Below, piece by piece: positions 63,530-64,000 of a DNA stretch of 64,000 nucleotides. The notes beneath the pieces were generated by a model. It was not told the origin of the DNA, searched no databases, and was given only the letters and a program-made list of their open reading frames with translations. The position numbers and the translations under genes were made by a program. The DNA lies in contig NC_092270.1 in NCBI RefSeq assembly GCF_036320965.1, positions 18,241,940-18,305,939 of the forward strand, read 5' to 3'. The number at the start of each line of letters is the position of its first letter. Within the stretch, counting starts at the first letter, position 1. This stretch comes from Panulirus ornatus (lineage: Eukaryota > Arthropoda > Malacostraca > Decapoda > Palinuridae).

Positions 63530-64000
63530 GAGACCCCCGTGGTTTCCACATCATTGGGGTGAGACCCACGAAGCTCCTCCACCACTGGGGTGAGACCCCG
63601 AGGCTTCTACATCACTGGGGTGAGACCCACGAGGCTTCTACACCACTGGGGTGAGACCCACGAGGCTTCTACACCACTGGGGTGAGACCCACGAGGCTTC
63701 TACATCACTGGGGTGAGACCCACGAGGCTTCTACACCACTGGGGTGAGACCCACGAGGCTTCTACACCACTGGGGTGAGACCCACGAAGCTCCTCCACCA
63801 CTGGGGTGAGACCCCGAGGCTTCTACATCACTGGGGTGAGACCCACGAGGCTTCTACACCACTGGGGTGAGACCCACGAGGCTTCTACACCACTGGGGTG
63901 AGACCCACGAGGCTTCTACATCACTGGGGTGAGACCCACGAGGCTTCTACACCACTGGGGTGAGACCCACGAGGCTTCTACATCACTGGGGTGAGACCCA
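63530..64000 (+). repeat. 31-bp minisatellite, running off the window
   Basis: At least 15 units of CACCACTGGGGTGAGACCCA plus CGAGGCTTCTA. The variant CGAAGCTCCTCC recurs at 63569 and 63785, indicating a seven-unit higher-order repeat of about 216 bp. Confidence 0.97.

Overview
This window is animal nuclear DNA. Genes are split by long introns with GT-AG junctions, microsatellites and minisatellites are very abundant, and decayed LINE, Penelope, Gypsy and Tigger elements are everywhere. The repeat flavour (many copies of one LINE family whose tail contains 'GCGCTACCTCGC', plus a short partner repeat ending in 'AATGGCGAA') suggests a decapod crustacean; that is inference from memory of such genomes. 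No bacterial-type operon, rRNA, intact tRNA gene or CRISPR array is visible.

The one host gene I can support is on the minus strand and fills most of the window. It encodes a cytosolic purine 5'-nucleotidase of the cN-II/NT5C2 type. Eight coding exons were placed by GT/AG sites and codon phase: 53777-53991, 31777-31850, 21275-21392, 10784-10879, 9740-9980, 5612-5788, 1621-1792 and 493-715. They join without a phase error into 438 complete codons carrying every HAD-phosphohydrolase catalytic motif. The acidic C-terminal part lies beyond the left edge.

The left half (1-36 kb) is introns 2-8 and the start of intron 1. It holds at least nine copies of one APE-type LINE (one with a 524-codon RT frame, one nearly full length but broken), remnants of a second LINE type, a Gypsy-like LTR element nested inside a pogo/Tigger-like element, a MER2-like Tigger element with another element nested in it, a decayed Tigger transposase, a tRNA-derived SINE and copies of a short LINE-derived repeat.

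From 34.8 to 53.75 kb intron 1 becomes an almost unbroken mosaic of at least a dozen unrelated minisatellites, ending in a polypyrimidine tract about 30 bp from the exon-1 splice donor. Upstream of exon 1, past a CpG-rich segment with a TATA-like box, three more arrays (54.5-60.5 kb) follow. Unit lengths cluster near 28-32 bp although the sequences are unrelated. All very long ORFs in these arrays come from unit periodicity and are not credible genes.

The right end (61.1-63.2 kb) holds a Penelope-like element: an RT C-terminus, a GIY-YIG endonuclease and two direct ~200-bp terminal repeats. Each terminal repeat contains a hammerhead-ribozyme-like core, and the two copies differ by a compensatory base-pair change. 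A final 31-bp minisatellite runs off the right edge.
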